A DNA stretch of 64,000 nucleotides, from assembly GCA_050305135.1 (NCBI GenBank), contig JBNLET010000109.1, positions 1 through 64,000 on the forward strand. The letters are read 5' to 3'. Of this stretch, positions 22,032 to 31,346 are shown one piece after another (positions within the stretch are counted from its first letter, which is position 1; every line of letters begins with the position of its first letter). Below the pieces are notes generated by a model that was not told the origin of the DNA, did no database searches, and saw only the letters and a program-made list of their open reading frames with translations. The position numbers were made by a program, and so were the translations under genes. The DNA is from Cognatazoarcus sp050305135 (lineage in GTDB: Bacteria; Pseudomonadota; Gammaproteobacteria; Burkholderiales; Rhodocyclaceae).

Positions 22032-24320
22032 TCAGTCCGACCGGCCGGCCAGCGCGTACAGCGCCGCATAGCTGCGTTCGAGCTCGGCCAGCGCCTCGCC
22101 GGCGGCGGCTGGATCCTGCGCACGGCCGTGCGCCTCGACCGCGGCACAGGCGCGGGCCGCCGCCGCGGCACCGACCATCGCCAGGCTCGACTTGAGCCGA
22201 TGCGCCGCATCGCACGCCTGCCGCAGATCGCCCGCCGCCAGCCCGCCGCGGATCTGCGGCAGGTCGCCGTCGGCCTGCTCCCACAGCATCGCCAGCAGCT
22301 CGCGCCACAAACGCTCGTCGCCGCCCAGATCGGCAATTGCCTGCTCGCGCTGCAGCACCTCCGGCGCATCGGCCGCAGCATCGCTCGGCACCTGCCGAGG
22401 CGCCGCGGCGATCGGCTCGTCGGGCGCCAGCCGCGCCAGCCGCGCCAGCCGCGCCAGCAGGCCCAGCAGGACCTGCGTACGGACCGGCTTCGACAGGTAG
22501 TCGCTCATGCCGTGGGACAGGCATTCCTCGCGGATGCCGTCCATCGCGTGGGCCGTCAGACCGACGATCGGCCCTGCGAAGCCCGCCGCCCGCAGCCGCT
22601 CGGTGGCCTCGAAGCCGTCCATGCCGGGCATCTGCACGTCCATCAGGATCACGTCGAAGCGGCCCCCGAGGGCCGCATCGACGGCTGCCTGGCCGTTGTC
22701 GACCAATTCGACCCGGTGCCCGGCCGCCTGCAGGCAGTGGCGCAGGAAGATCTGGTTGACCTCGGTGTCTTCGGCCACCAGCACATCCAGGCCGCGCGCC
22801 GGCAACTCCGTGGCGACGCTGCGCAATTCGGCCGTAGCGGCTTCGTCGGCCAGCGCCAGCGGCAATCGAAAGCTGAACGTGCTGCCGGCGCCGGGCTCGC
22901 TGTCGACCCGGATCCGGCCGTCCATCAGCTCGCACAGCCGGGCGCAGATCGTCAGCCCCAGTCCGGTGCCGCCGAAGCGACGGCTGATCGCGGCATCGCT
23001 CTGCGTGAAGGCCTCGAAGATCGATTGCCGCCGCTCCGGCGAAATGCCGATGCCGGTATCGCGCACCGCGATCGACAGTTCGATGCCGTCGGCACGCGTC
23101 TCGGCCACCGCGGTCTCGACCGTGACGCCGCCCCGCTCGGTGAACTTCAGCGCGTTGCCGACCAGGTTGATCAGGATCTGCCGGATCCGGGTCGGGTCGC
23201 CGACCACCCAGCGCGGCAGGTCCGGCGCGCCGCGCAGCGACAGCTCGAGCCCGCGCTCGTCGGCCTGCCACTGCAGCGGCTGCACCGTCGCCTGCAGCAT
23301 CGCCGGCAGCTCGAAGGGGATCGACTCGATCTGGAACTTGCCGGCTTCGATCTTCGAGAAGTCGAGGATGTCGTTGATGATCCCGAGCAGGCTCTCGGCC
23401 GACGCGTACGCCATCTCGATGAAGCGCCTCTGTTGCGGGTCGGTGGCCCCGCCGAGAGCGATCTCGGTCATGCCCAGGATGCCGGCCATCGGGGTCCGGA
23501 TCTCGTGGCTCATCATCGCCAGGAACGACGCCTTGGCCCGCTCCGAGGCCGCCGCCGCGTCGCGCGCGGCCGCCAGGTCGCGCTCGTAGTTGATCCGGTC
23601 GGTGATGTCGCTGCAGGTCAGCACCCGGCCGCGCACCTGTTCGTGCATCAGCAGCGGCCTGGCCCGCACGCGAAAGCAGCGGCCGTCCACCAGGTCCAGT
23701 TGTTCCTGGACCTCTTCACCACCGATCGACAGCAGTGCGCGCCAGGACGATGCGCTGCCGGGCATGCGCCGGCACTTGCGCACCATGTGCCGCAGCACCG
23801 CCCGGTCGCTGCGCATGGCCGAGGCGTCGAGCAGCCACATCTCGGCGAAGCGATGGTTGAAGTTCATGATCGCGCCGTCGAGGTCGAGCACCAGCAGGCC
23901 CTCGGCGGTCGATTCGAAGATCGAACGCAACAGCGAGGTCGAAGCCTCGAGTTCGTCCGCCGCCGCTGCCGAGGCGCGGGCATCGCGCGCCCGCAGCGCG
24001 AGCATCGCCTGCTCGCCCTCGCCGAGGACCGAGATCGACTTGGTGACCGGCAGCATCTCGCCGTCGCCGCGGGCCAGCAGCCCGTCCGCGTTCTGCAGCG
24101 CCACCAGCCGCCCGGCCGCCACGTCTTCCCAATAGAAGGCGTCCTGCAGCGCCCGCTCCAGCTCGCTGATCGGCATCCCGATCAGCGCCTCGCGCGTGCA
24201 GTGCAGCGCCCTGGCGGCGGCCTCGTTGGCGTCGACGATGCAGCGGTCCGACGGCCGGATCAGCAGCAGGATCTCTTCGCTGGCCGACAGCAGCAGGCGC
24301 GCGTAGTCGACGCTCGTCAT
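22032..24320 (-). CDS. hybrid histidine kinase (PAS-PAS-HisKA-HATPase-REC-Hpt)
   Basis: The 762-residue sensor kinase has no membrane segment. Two PAS-like domains (about 1-110 and 125-245) precede the HisKA phospho-acceptor His272 (SHEIRTPM). A HATPase domain with N-box LVGNALKFTE and G-boxes DTGIGI and GGTGLGL follows. A receiver domain has Asp561 (ILMDVQMPG), and a C-terminal Hpt domain has His707 (AHRLKSS). It thus carries a full BarA-like phosphorelay in one chain, acting in the cytoplasm. The linker between REC and Hpt contains a tandem LAR repeat. Its start overlaps the stop of the HD-GYP gene (ATGA), so the two are coupled. Confidence 0.93.
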   Translation of the reverse strand: MTSVDYARLLLSASEEILLLIRPSDRCIVDANEAAARALHCTREALIGMPISELERALQDAFYWEDVAAGRLVALQNADGLLARGDGEMLPVTKSISVLGEGEQAMLALRARDARASAAAADELEASTSLLRSIFESTAEGLLVLDLDGAIMNFNHRFAEMWLLDASAMRSDRAVLRHMVRKCRRMPGSASSWRALLSIGGEEVQEQLDLVDGRCFRVRARPLLMHEQVRGRVLTCSDITDRINYERDLAAARDAAAASERAKASFLAMMSHEIRTPMAGILGMTEIALGGATDPQQRRFIEMAYASAESLLGIINDILDFSKIEAGKFQIESIPFELPAMLQATVQPLQWQADERGLELSLRGAPDLPRWVVGDPTRIRQILINLVGNALKFTERGGVTVETAVAETRADGIELSIAVRDTGIGISPERRQSIFEAFTQSDAAISRRFGGTGLGLTICARLCELMDGRIRVDSEPGAGSTFSFRLPLALADEAATAELRSVATELPARGLDVLVAEDTEVNQIFLRHCLQAAGHRVELVDNGQAAVDAALGGRFDVILMDVQMPGMDGFEATERLRAAGFAGPIVGLTAHAMDGIREECLSHGMSDYLSKPVRTQVLLGLLARLARLARLAPDEPIAAAPRQVPSDAAADAPEVLQREQAIADLGGDERLWRELLAMLWEQADGDLPQIRGGLAAGDLRQACDAAHRLKSSLAMVGAAAAARACAAVEAHGRAQDPAAAGEALAELERSYAALYALAGRSD
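22424..22459. repeat. four tandem copies of a 9-bp unit inside the kinase gene
   Basis: The unit GCGCCAGCC occurs four times head to tail, the last copy one base off. On the coding strand it gives repeated Leu-Ala-Arg in the REC-Hpt linker. Being in multiples of three, copy-number change would alter linker length without a frameshift. Confidence 0.85.
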
Positions 24321-25624
24321 GGCTTCGGGCCGGACGACGCCTTGGCCGGATCGAAGTAGTAGGTGACCCGCTTGCGCGGGCTGAGGTAGTCGAAGATCTG
24401 CCGCGGCAGCTGGTTGGGCCGGATCGCCTTGGCGATGCTGACCTCGGTCTCCTCGTCCAGATCGACGATGATCGCCTCCTCCTTCGGCACGTGGGCGTCA
24501 TAGACCATCACGACCGGCCGCAGCGGCCGGGCCGAATTGATCGACAACACCATGCCGAAACTGTCGTTGGAGAGCCTGACCACCGTGCCGGGAGGGAACA
24601 CGCCGAGAATCTGGATCAGCTTGCCCAGCATCTGCTCGTCGTAGCGCGGCCGATGCTTCGCATACAGCATCGACAAGGCCTCGTGGGGCGTGATCGCGGT
24701 CGCCGGATTGATCGGGTTGCACAGGTTGTCGTAGGCGTTGACCAGGCAGATCAGCCGCGCCAAGCGCGGGATCTTGTCGCCCTTCAGGCCGCCCGGGTAG
24801 CCGCTGCCGTCCATGTGTTCGTGGTGCAGGCCGATGACCTGCAGGACCGGCTCGGGCAGGCCCGACGTGCGCCCCAGTTCGACGCCGTAGGCGCAGTGCT
24901 GGCGATAGAACTCCTCCTCGGCACGGGTCAGCGGATCCTTCTTGAGCAGGATCTTGTCGGGGATGTCGGCCTTGCCGATGTCGTGGAACAGGGCTGCCAC
25001 GCCGATCCCGTTCAGCACCACGGGCTCCAGTTCGAGCGCCTTGCCGAGCAGCAGCGCGAGCATCGCGACGTTGAGCGAATGGTAGTAGACCTCCTCGCCG
25101 GCCACCTTGTCGTTCATCAGATGCACCATCACGTCCCGGTCCATCATCAGCGACTCGGTGATCTGTCCGATCAGCTTGCCGGCATGCTCGATCGCCTTCT
25201 TCGGCTCGGAAAACAGCGTGCGGGACAGGTCCCGGCATACCGTCGCGGCTTCGAGGAACTCGCGCTCGCAGGCGTTGATGCGGGTGCGGATCGCGCGGTT
25301 GCGCTCGATCCGCGCGCGCTTCTCCAGGATCACCTTTTCCGCCGCGGCATCCAACGCGGTTTTGGCCACGGCGTCCGTCGCCTTGGCCGTTTCAGCTGCC
25401 GCGGCCGGCATCGCGGGCTCGTGCTCGGCGCTGAGCTTGCTGCGCTCCGGGTCGATGCGGATGCGCTTCAGCCCCAGCGCGCGCAGCTCGACGAGCTGCT
25501 GCGGGCTACGGATCAGGAAGCTGTTGAACGAGAACGGATGATCCAGCCACGACAGCTCGAGGTAGATGTAGTGACCCACCCTGAGCTCCTCGATCGTGAC
25601 GTAGTGCGCCCGAGCCTCTGCCAT
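24317..25624 (-). CDS. HD-GYP domain cyclic-di-GMP phosphodiesterase
   Basis: A 435-residue cytoplasmic protein with an N-terminal DUF3391-type region (about 1-75, VTIEELRVGHYIYLELSW) and an HD-GYP domain (about 165-360). The metal-binding HD is in LFHDIGKADIP, the second histidine pair in GLHHEHMDGSGYP and the GYP motif in GSGYPGGLKGD.IP. Such enzymes hydrolyse cyclic di-GMP to GMP. A basic coiled-coil-like stretch (about 90-130) separates the domains. Overlap with the hybrid kinase start suggests the two form one signalling unit, with the kinase perhaps acting upstream. Confidence 0.93.
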   Translation of the reverse strand: MAEARAHYVTIEELRVGHYIYLELSWLDHPFSFNSFLIRSPQQLVELRALGLKRIRIDPERSKLSAEHEPAMPAAAAETAKATDAVAKTALDAAAEKVILEKRARIERNRAIRTRINACEREFLEAATVCRDLSRTLFSEPKKAIEHAGKLIGQITESLMMDRDVMVHLMNDKVAGEEVYYHSLNVAMLALLLGKALELEPVVLNGIGVAALFHDIGKADIPDKILLKKDPLTRAEEEFYRQHCAYGVELGRTSGLPEPVLQVIGLHHEHMDGSGYPGGLKGDKIPRLARLICLVNAYDNLCNPINPATAITPHEALSMLYAKHRPRYDEQMLGKLIQILGVFPPGTVVRLSNDSFGMVLSINSARPLRPVVMVYDAHVPKEEAIIVDLDEETEVSIAKAIRPNQLPRQIFDYLSPRKRVTYYFDPAKASSGPKP

Positions 25625-25747
25625 CCCTGCCGCGCCCTGCCTCCTGAATCAACGATGCATAAGTATCGGCCCTGCCCCATGCAGCTTGAGGGCCTGCGTC
25701 GCCTGGCGCCTGACGCCCGGCGCGGGCTCGTCCGCCGATCGCCGCGC

Positions 25748-26296
25748 TCAGGCCTGCTTGACCTCCAGCGGCAGCCCCGCCACCACCAGTGTCACCCGCG
25801 CGCACAGCGCCGCCACGCGCTGATTGAGGCGACCGGCCTCGTCCCGGAACACGCGCCCGAGCGGCGTGTCCGGCACCAGCCCGAATCCGACCTCGTTGGA
25901 GACCAGCAGCACCCGCCCGGGCAAGCCCGGCAGCGCCGACAGCAGGTTCTCGCGCGCCTCCACCAGGCCGGGCAGCCGGCGCAGGTCGCGCGGCAGCCCT
26001 GATCCGCGGCCGCCGGTGATGCAGTTCGACAGCCACATGGTCAGACAATCCACCACCAGTACCCGCTCGGGATCCGCCTCGTCGCGCAGCGCGGCGGCCA
26101 GGTCGCGGGGCGCCTCGACGGTGCGCCAGTGCGACGGGCGGTCGCGCCGGTGCTGTTCGATCCGCTCGGCCATCTCCCGGTCGAGGGCTTCGGCGGTGGC
26201 CACCACGACGACTTCCCTGCCATCGTCCCTGGCGCGCAGTTCCGCATGGCTGCTCTTGCCCGAGCGGGCGCCTCCGATGATCAGTTCGCAGCTCAT
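25748..26296 (-). CDS. cobU: adenosylcobinamide kinase / adenosylcobinamide-phosphate guanylyltransferase
   Basis: A 182-residue bifunctional enzyme that phosphorylates adenosylcobinamide and then makes adenosyl-GDP-cobinamide. The P-loop GGARSGKS is at residues 8-15, followed by VVVVATAEA and the VDCLTMWLSN and VSNEVGFGLVP blocks typical of CobU/CobP. The length fits the family. The start ATG 26296 gives the classic short N-terminus before the P-loop. It is divergent from the riboswitch-btuB unit, and no riboswitch is seen on its own strand. Confidence 0.94.
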   Translation of the reverse strand: MSCELIIGGARSGKSSHAELRARDDGREVVVVATAEALDREMAERIEQHRRDRPSHWRTVEAPRDLAAALRDEADPERVLVVDCLTMWLSNCITGGRGSGLPRDLRRLPGLVEARENLLSALPGLPGRVLLVSNEVGFGLVPDTPLGRVFRDEAGRLNQRVAALCARVTLVVAGLPLEVKQA

Positions 26297-26410
26297 GTCC
26301 GGTCGGTCCAGGCGAGAATTCCCAAGCGCAGGGGGGGTTGGGCCCGAATGCGCGCAAAGAAGCAGTGTGCGCATTTCATGCCTCTTGTGCAACGCAAAAC
26401 AAAACGCCTC

Positions 26411-26419
26411 TGCTATCAT
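26411..26419 (+). promoter_or_regulatory. extended -10 promoter of the riboswitch/btu operon
   Basis: TGCTATCAT fits the extended -10 consensus TGnTATnnT and lies about 20 bases before the riboswitch, so transcription would start just upstream of the aptamer. A -35 is not clear. Confidence 0.5.
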
Positions 26420-26437
26420 TCGCGGCGCACCCGTGCG

Positions 26438-26650
26438 TCGGGTGCGTGCATGCCAGGTGCCCCGCGACCGAGCGCGTCCGGGGTCAAACGGGAAGCAGGT
26501 GGGCGGCATCCGTGCCGCGAGGCCTGCGCTGCCCCCGCAACGGTAAGTGGAGCAAGGACATATCCGACTGCCACTGGATCCCCGGATCCGGGAAGGCGAT
26601 ATGTCCGGGCCGCCAACGCGGCCCAGCCACGAGCCCGGATACCGGCCTGA
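26438..26650 (+). promoter_or_regulatory. cobalamin (B12) riboswitch
   Basis: The segment contains the ordered conserved elements of the adenosylcobalamin aptamer: AGGTGCC near 26454, AAACGGGAA near 26486, GCTGCCCCCGCAACGGTAAG (26528-26547), the B12 box-type GCCACTGG (26570-26577), GGGAAGG near 26590 and GAGCCCGGATACCGGCC near 26631-26647. It lies 183 bases before btuB, leaving room for an expression platform that would repress btuBCD-cobO when B12 is abundant. Confidence 0.95.
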
Positions 26651-26832
26651 GTGCATCCGTGTCGACGCCGTCGGCGCAGGCCTGCCTGCGCGACGCGTCC
26701 CCACATGCTGTGGAGCCGCGGGGTGGCGGCGACGGGCGTGTCTTTCCCCTCGCTCGAACATTGCCAGCCGCGGCCTTCGATAGTCCGGATCGGCCGCGCG
26801 GGTGCGCCGGCGTGCCGAGGAGAGAACCATCC

Positions 26833-28794
26833 ATGTCCTACCGCCCGATCGCTGCCGTGCTGGCAGTCGCTCTCAGTCCTGCCGCCCTCGCCGCCGATGC
26901 GCCGCAGGGCGGCGCAACCGTCGTCGTCACGGCCTCGCGCTTTTCCGAGCAGGAACGCGAAACGCCGGCCAACGTCTCGATCATCGATCGCGAGGATCTC
27001 GCGCGCAGCCCCGCGATCTCGATTCCCGATCTGCTGAAGACCCGGGCCGGCATCGACAGCCGGCCGCTGTACGGTCCGCTCGGCCTCGATGCGACCGTCG
27101 ACCTGCGCGGTTTCGGTGACTCGGCCGGCAGCAACACGCTGGTGCTGCTCGACGGCGTGCGGCTCAACCCGGTCGACGCCAGCGGCATCGACTGGTCGGC
27201 GATCCCGCGCGAGTCGATCGAACGGATCGAAGTCATCCGCGGCAGCGGCGCGGTGCTCTATGGCGACCGGGCGGTCGGCGGCGTGATCAACATCATCACC
27301 GACAAGAGCGCCCGCAAGCACGCCCATGCCGAGGCCACGGTCGGCGCCTACGACTATCGCGGCGCGGCGCTGGCGGCCCAGGGCGGCAGCGGTGCCTTCA
27401 CCTACCAGGCGGCCGCCTCGTGGGCGGCCACCGAAGGCTGGCGCGACAACAACGACGCCGACCGACGCTCCGCCAGCACCCGGCTCGGCTGGTTCGTCGG
27501 CGACGACGGCGAGCTGTTCGTCCATCTCGCCACCTTCGGTGCCAGCACCGGCCAGCCCGGCTCGATCGCCGAGGCCGACTACCGCAGCCGCCCGACCTTC
27601 GCGCGCTTCCCCGACGACCGCGGCCGCAGCGAGGGCTACCGGCTGCGTCCGGGTTTCACCCAGCGCATCGGCGAGACGGTGGAAATCGCACTGGAAAGCG
27701 GCGTCGAGCATCGCCGCGCGATCTTCGAGTCGCCGTCCTTCGAGTCGGTACGCGACAGCGACACCGTGTTCGTGACCCCGCGCCTGCGCTGGCAGCACGG
27801 CCTGGCCGGCCTCGACAGCGAGACGGTTTTCGGCTTCGACTGGTACTACGGCAAGGTCGACGCCGACACCGACAGCAGCTTCAGTGGCGTCAACGTGCAG
27901 AGCGGACGCCAGATCAGCCGCGCCCTGTACCTGCAGAACACCACCCGCCTGGCCGAGGGCCTGAACCTGCGGCTCGGCCTGCGCCGGCAGGAGGTGGACC
28001 AGCGCGCCACCGACCGGCAGGCCTTGCTCAGCGGCGAAGCGACCCGCGCCCGCAACGCGCACGAGATCGGCCTGTCCTGGCAGGCCAGCCAGGCGCTGCG
28101 GCTGTATGCCCGCAGCGGCAAGGTGTTCCGCTTTGCCAACACCGACGAGTTGTTCGGCTTCGACCCGAACACCTTCGCCTCGGTCTTCGCCGGCGACCTG
28201 AAGCCGCAGCAGGGCGACAGCCACGAGCTGGGCGGCGAATTCCGCCACGGCCCGGTCGGCGTGCGGGTGGCGCTGTTCCGCCTCGAGCTGGAAGACGAGA
28301 TCGGCTTCAACAGCGAAACCTTCGCCAACGAGAACTTCGACGACACGCGTCGGCAGGGGGTCGAACTGGAGGCCGACTGGCAGATCTCGCCGGCGCTGTT
28401 CGCACGGCTGGCGCTGACCCGGCAGAGCGCGGAGTTCCGCGCCGGCCCCTGGTCCGGCAACCAGATCCCGCTGGTGCCCGGCTACCAGGCGGCGCTGGAG
28501 GCGGGCTGGAGCGGCGGCGCGGCGGGCACCTGGTCGGCGGTCGTGCGCGACGTCGGCGAGCGGCGCTACTCGGGCGATTTCGCCAACGTCCGCAAGCGCC
28601 TGTCCGGCTACACGACCGTCGACCTGCAGTCGAAGTGGCAGTTGCAGGCCTGGTCGCTGGGCCTGAAGGTGCTCAACCTGTTCGACCAGCGCTACGCGCC
28701 GTTCGCGCTCTACTCGAGCTTCCAGGGCGACTTCTTCTACTACCCGGCGGACCGGCGCAGCGTCTTCCTGAGCGCGCGCTACGACTTCCGCTAG
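26833..28794 (+). CDS. btuB: TonB-dependent vitamin B12 receptor
   Basis: The 653-residue outer-membrane receptor has a signal peptide (1-20, ending ALAA), a TonB-box-like ATVVVTA (about 29-35), a plug domain (IPDLLKTRAGID to GSGAVLYGDRAVGGVINII) and a 22-strand-type barrel rich in alternating aromatics that ends FLSARYDFR. The riboswitch upstream and the BtuC/BtuD pair downstream identify the ligand as a corrinoid. The start ATG follows GAGGAGAG. Energy comes from TonB-ExbB-ExbD encoded elsewhere. Confidence 0.93.
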   Translation: MSYRPIAAVLAVALSPAALAADAPQGGATVVVTASRFSEQERETPANVSIIDREDLARSPAISIPDLLKTRAGIDSRPLYGPLGLDATVDLRGFGDSAGSNTLVLLDGVRLNPVDASGIDWSAIPRESIERIEVIRGSGAVLYGDRAVGGVINIITDKSARKHAHAEATVGAYDYRGAALAAQGGSGAFTYQAAASWAATEGWRDNNDADRRSASTRLGWFVGDDGELFVHLATFGASTGQPGSIAEADYRSRPTFARFPDDRGRSEGYRLRPGFTQRIGETVEIALESGVEHRRAIFESPSFESVRDSDTVFVTPRLRWQHGLAGLDSETVFGFDWYYGKVDADTDSSFSGVNVQSGRQISRALYLQNTTRLAEGLNLRLGLRRQEVDQRATDRQALLSGEATRARNAHEIGLSWQASQALRLYARSGKVFRFANTDELFGFDPNTFASVFAGDLKPQQGDSHELGGEFRHGPVGVRVALFRLELEDEIGFNSETFANENFDDTRRQGVELEADWQISPALFARLALTRQSAEFRAGPWSGNQIPLVPGYQAALEAGWSGGAAGTWSAVVRDVGERRYSGDFANVRKRLSGYTTVDLQSKWQLQAWSLGLKVLNLFDQRYAPFALYSSFQGDFFYYPADRRSVFLSARYDFR

Positions 28795-28807
28795 GCGCAC
28801 GGCGGCG

Positions 28808-29775
28808 ATGCGCAGCCGAGCCCTGCTGGCGCTGCCCGGCCTGCTGCTGGCCGGGCTGGCCGCCATCGCCTGGGCGCTCAGTTCGGGCGAGGCGCGGGCC
28901 GACTGGAGCACGCTGCTGCAAGTCCTCGGCGGCGGTCACGGCCGCGGCAGCATGGTGATCCTCGAGCTGCGCCTGCCGCGCGCGATGGCCGCCTACGCCG
29001 GCGGCGCCATGCTGGCGGTGGCCGGCGCGCTGATGCAGATCCTGCTGCGCAATCCGCTCGCCGACCCGTACGTGCTGGGCGTCTCCGGCGGCGCCGCGGT
29101 CGGTGCGCTGGCCGCGCTGAGCCTCGGCCTGGCCAGCCTGGCGAGCGACGGCTGCGCCTTCGCCGGCGCGCTCGGCGCGATGCTGCTGGTGTTCGGGCTG
29201 GCCCGCGGCGACGGCAGCTGGAGCCAGACCCGGCTGCTGCTGACCGGGGTCATCGTCGCCGCCGGCTGCGGCGCGGCGGTGTCGCTGATGTTGTCGATGG
29301 CCAACGATGCGCGCATCCACTCGATGCTGTTCTGGCTGATGGGCGACGCCTCGGCGGCCTCGAATCCCTGGCCGGCGCTCGCGATCCTGCTCCTCGCGCT
29401 GCTGGCCTGCATGCCGCTGGCGCGGGATCTCAACGTGCTGGCCCGCGGCGAACTCGGCGCCCGCTCGCTGGGCGTGGCGGTCGAGCGGCTGCGCATGCTG
29501 ATCTACGTGCTGGCCTCGCTGCTGACCGCCTTCGCGGTGACGATGATCGGCACGGTGGGCTTCGTCGGCCTGATCGTGCCGCACCTGGTGCGGCTCGCGA
29601 TCGGCAACGATCAGCGCCTGCTGCTGCCCGGCGCGGCGCTGGCCGGCGGCGCGCTGCTGACGGCGGCCGACACCGCCGCGCGGCTGGTGCTGTCGCCGCT
29701 GCAACTTCCGGTCGGCGTGCTGACCGCGCTGATCGGCGTGCCGGTATTCCTGTTCCTGCTCGGCAGGCAGTATCG

Positions 29776-29779
<4 letters not shown>
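28808..29779 (+). CDS. btuC: corrinoid ABC transporter permease
   Basis: A 323-residue FecCD-family inner-membrane permease with about nine to ten helices. Family hallmarks are LRLPRAMAAYAGGAMLAVAGALMQ, NPLADPYVLGVSGGA, the GARSLGVAVERLR cytoplasmic loop that contacts the ATPase, and VGFVGLIVPHLVR. It moves corrinoid from the periplasm to the cytoplasm with BtuD. It begins 13 bp after btuB and overlaps btuD by 4 bp. No substrate-binding protein (BtuF) is encoded next to it. Confidence 0.92.
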
Positions 29780-30555
<776 letters not shown>

Positions 30556-30559
30556 AACC

Positions 30560-31165
30560 ATGCCCGAATCCGATCTCGAACAACGCCACCACGAGCGCAT
30601 GCGCCGCAAGAAGGCCGTCGTGGACCGCGCGATCGCCGCGGCCAGCGAACAGCGCGGCGTACTGCTCGTCAATACCGGCAACGGCAAGGGCAAGTCGAGT
30701 GCCGCCTTCGGCGTGCTGGCGCGGGCGCTGGGCCACGGCATGCGGGCCGGCGTGGTGCAGTTCATCAAGGGGCGCGGCGACACCGGCGAGGAGGTGTTCT
30801 TTCGTTCGCACCCGTCGGTCGAGTGGCACGTGGCCGGCGACGGCTTCACCTGGGAGACCCAGCATCGCGCCGCCGACGTGGCCTCGGCCGAGGCCGGCTG
30901 GGCGAAGGCCCGCACGCTGCTGCAGGACCCCGGCCTGGGCCTGGTGGTGCTGGACGAATTGTGCGTGGCGCTCAAGCTGGGCTACCTGGACACCGACCGC
31001 GTCGTCGCCGACCTGCGGGCCCGCGCGCCGATGCAGCACGTGGTCGTCACCGGCCGCGGCGCGCCGGACGCGCTGCTCGAAGCGGCCGATACGGTGAGCC
31101 GCATCGAAGCGGTCAAGCACGCCTTCGCGGCCGGCATCCAGGCCATGCCCGGCGTCGAGTACTGA
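30560..31165 (+). CDS. cobO: corrinoid adenosyltransferase (CobO/BtuR type)
   Basis: A 201-residue ATP:corrinoid adenosyltransferase that attaches the 5'-deoxyadenosyl ligand to reduced corrinoids. The unusual P-loop NTGNGKGKSS (38-47) is diagnostic, and QFIKGRGDTGEE, GDGFTWET and VVLDELCVALK follow in the expected order. An N-terminal basic helix (HHERMRRKKAV) caps the active site in this family. It sits 4 bp downstream of btuD in the B12-regulated operon, so imported corrinoid is adenosylated directly. Confidence 0.95.
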   Translation: MPESDLEQRHHERMRRKKAVVDRAIAAASEQRGVLLVNTGNGKGKSSAAFGVLARALGHGMRAGVVQFIKGRGDTGEEVFFRSHPSVEWHVAGDGFTWETQHRAADVASAEAGWAKARTLLQDPGLGLVVLDELCVALKLGYLDTDRVVADLRARAPMQHVVVTGRGAPDALLEAADTVSRIEAVKHAFAAGIQAMPGVEY

Positions 31166-31195
31166 GTTCCGCCGGCACGGGCCCGCCGCCCGCCG

Positions 31196-31206
31196 TATGC
31201 TATGCT
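31196..31206 (+). promoter_or_regulatory. candidate -10 (overlapping TATGCT pair) before the CobL-like gene
   Basis: Two overlapping TATGCT hexamers lie in the 181-bp gap after cobO, about 145 bases before the next ATG. They could give the CobL-like gene a promoter of its own outside riboswitch control. No -35 is evident. Confidence 0.3.
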
Positions 31207-31346
31207 GCGCGACCGGGCTGCGCTGGGCAGGCCCGAGGACGAGCGCGGCCGAGCCTCCGCAGCCTCGCTCCCCGGACTTCGACCGACCGCCGCGGCCAGA
31301 CCGCGATTCGCCGCCCCCCGGGCGGCTTCCGCCACCGACCCCGAAC

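Noticed and set aside
22424..22459. Possible CRISPR-like array
   Set aside because: Units are contiguous 9-mers without spacers and are coding.
26416..28911. Long minus-strand open frame opposite btuB and the riboswitch
   Set aside because: No recognisable domains and codon use typical of an antisense shadow; btuB on the plus strand is unambiguous.
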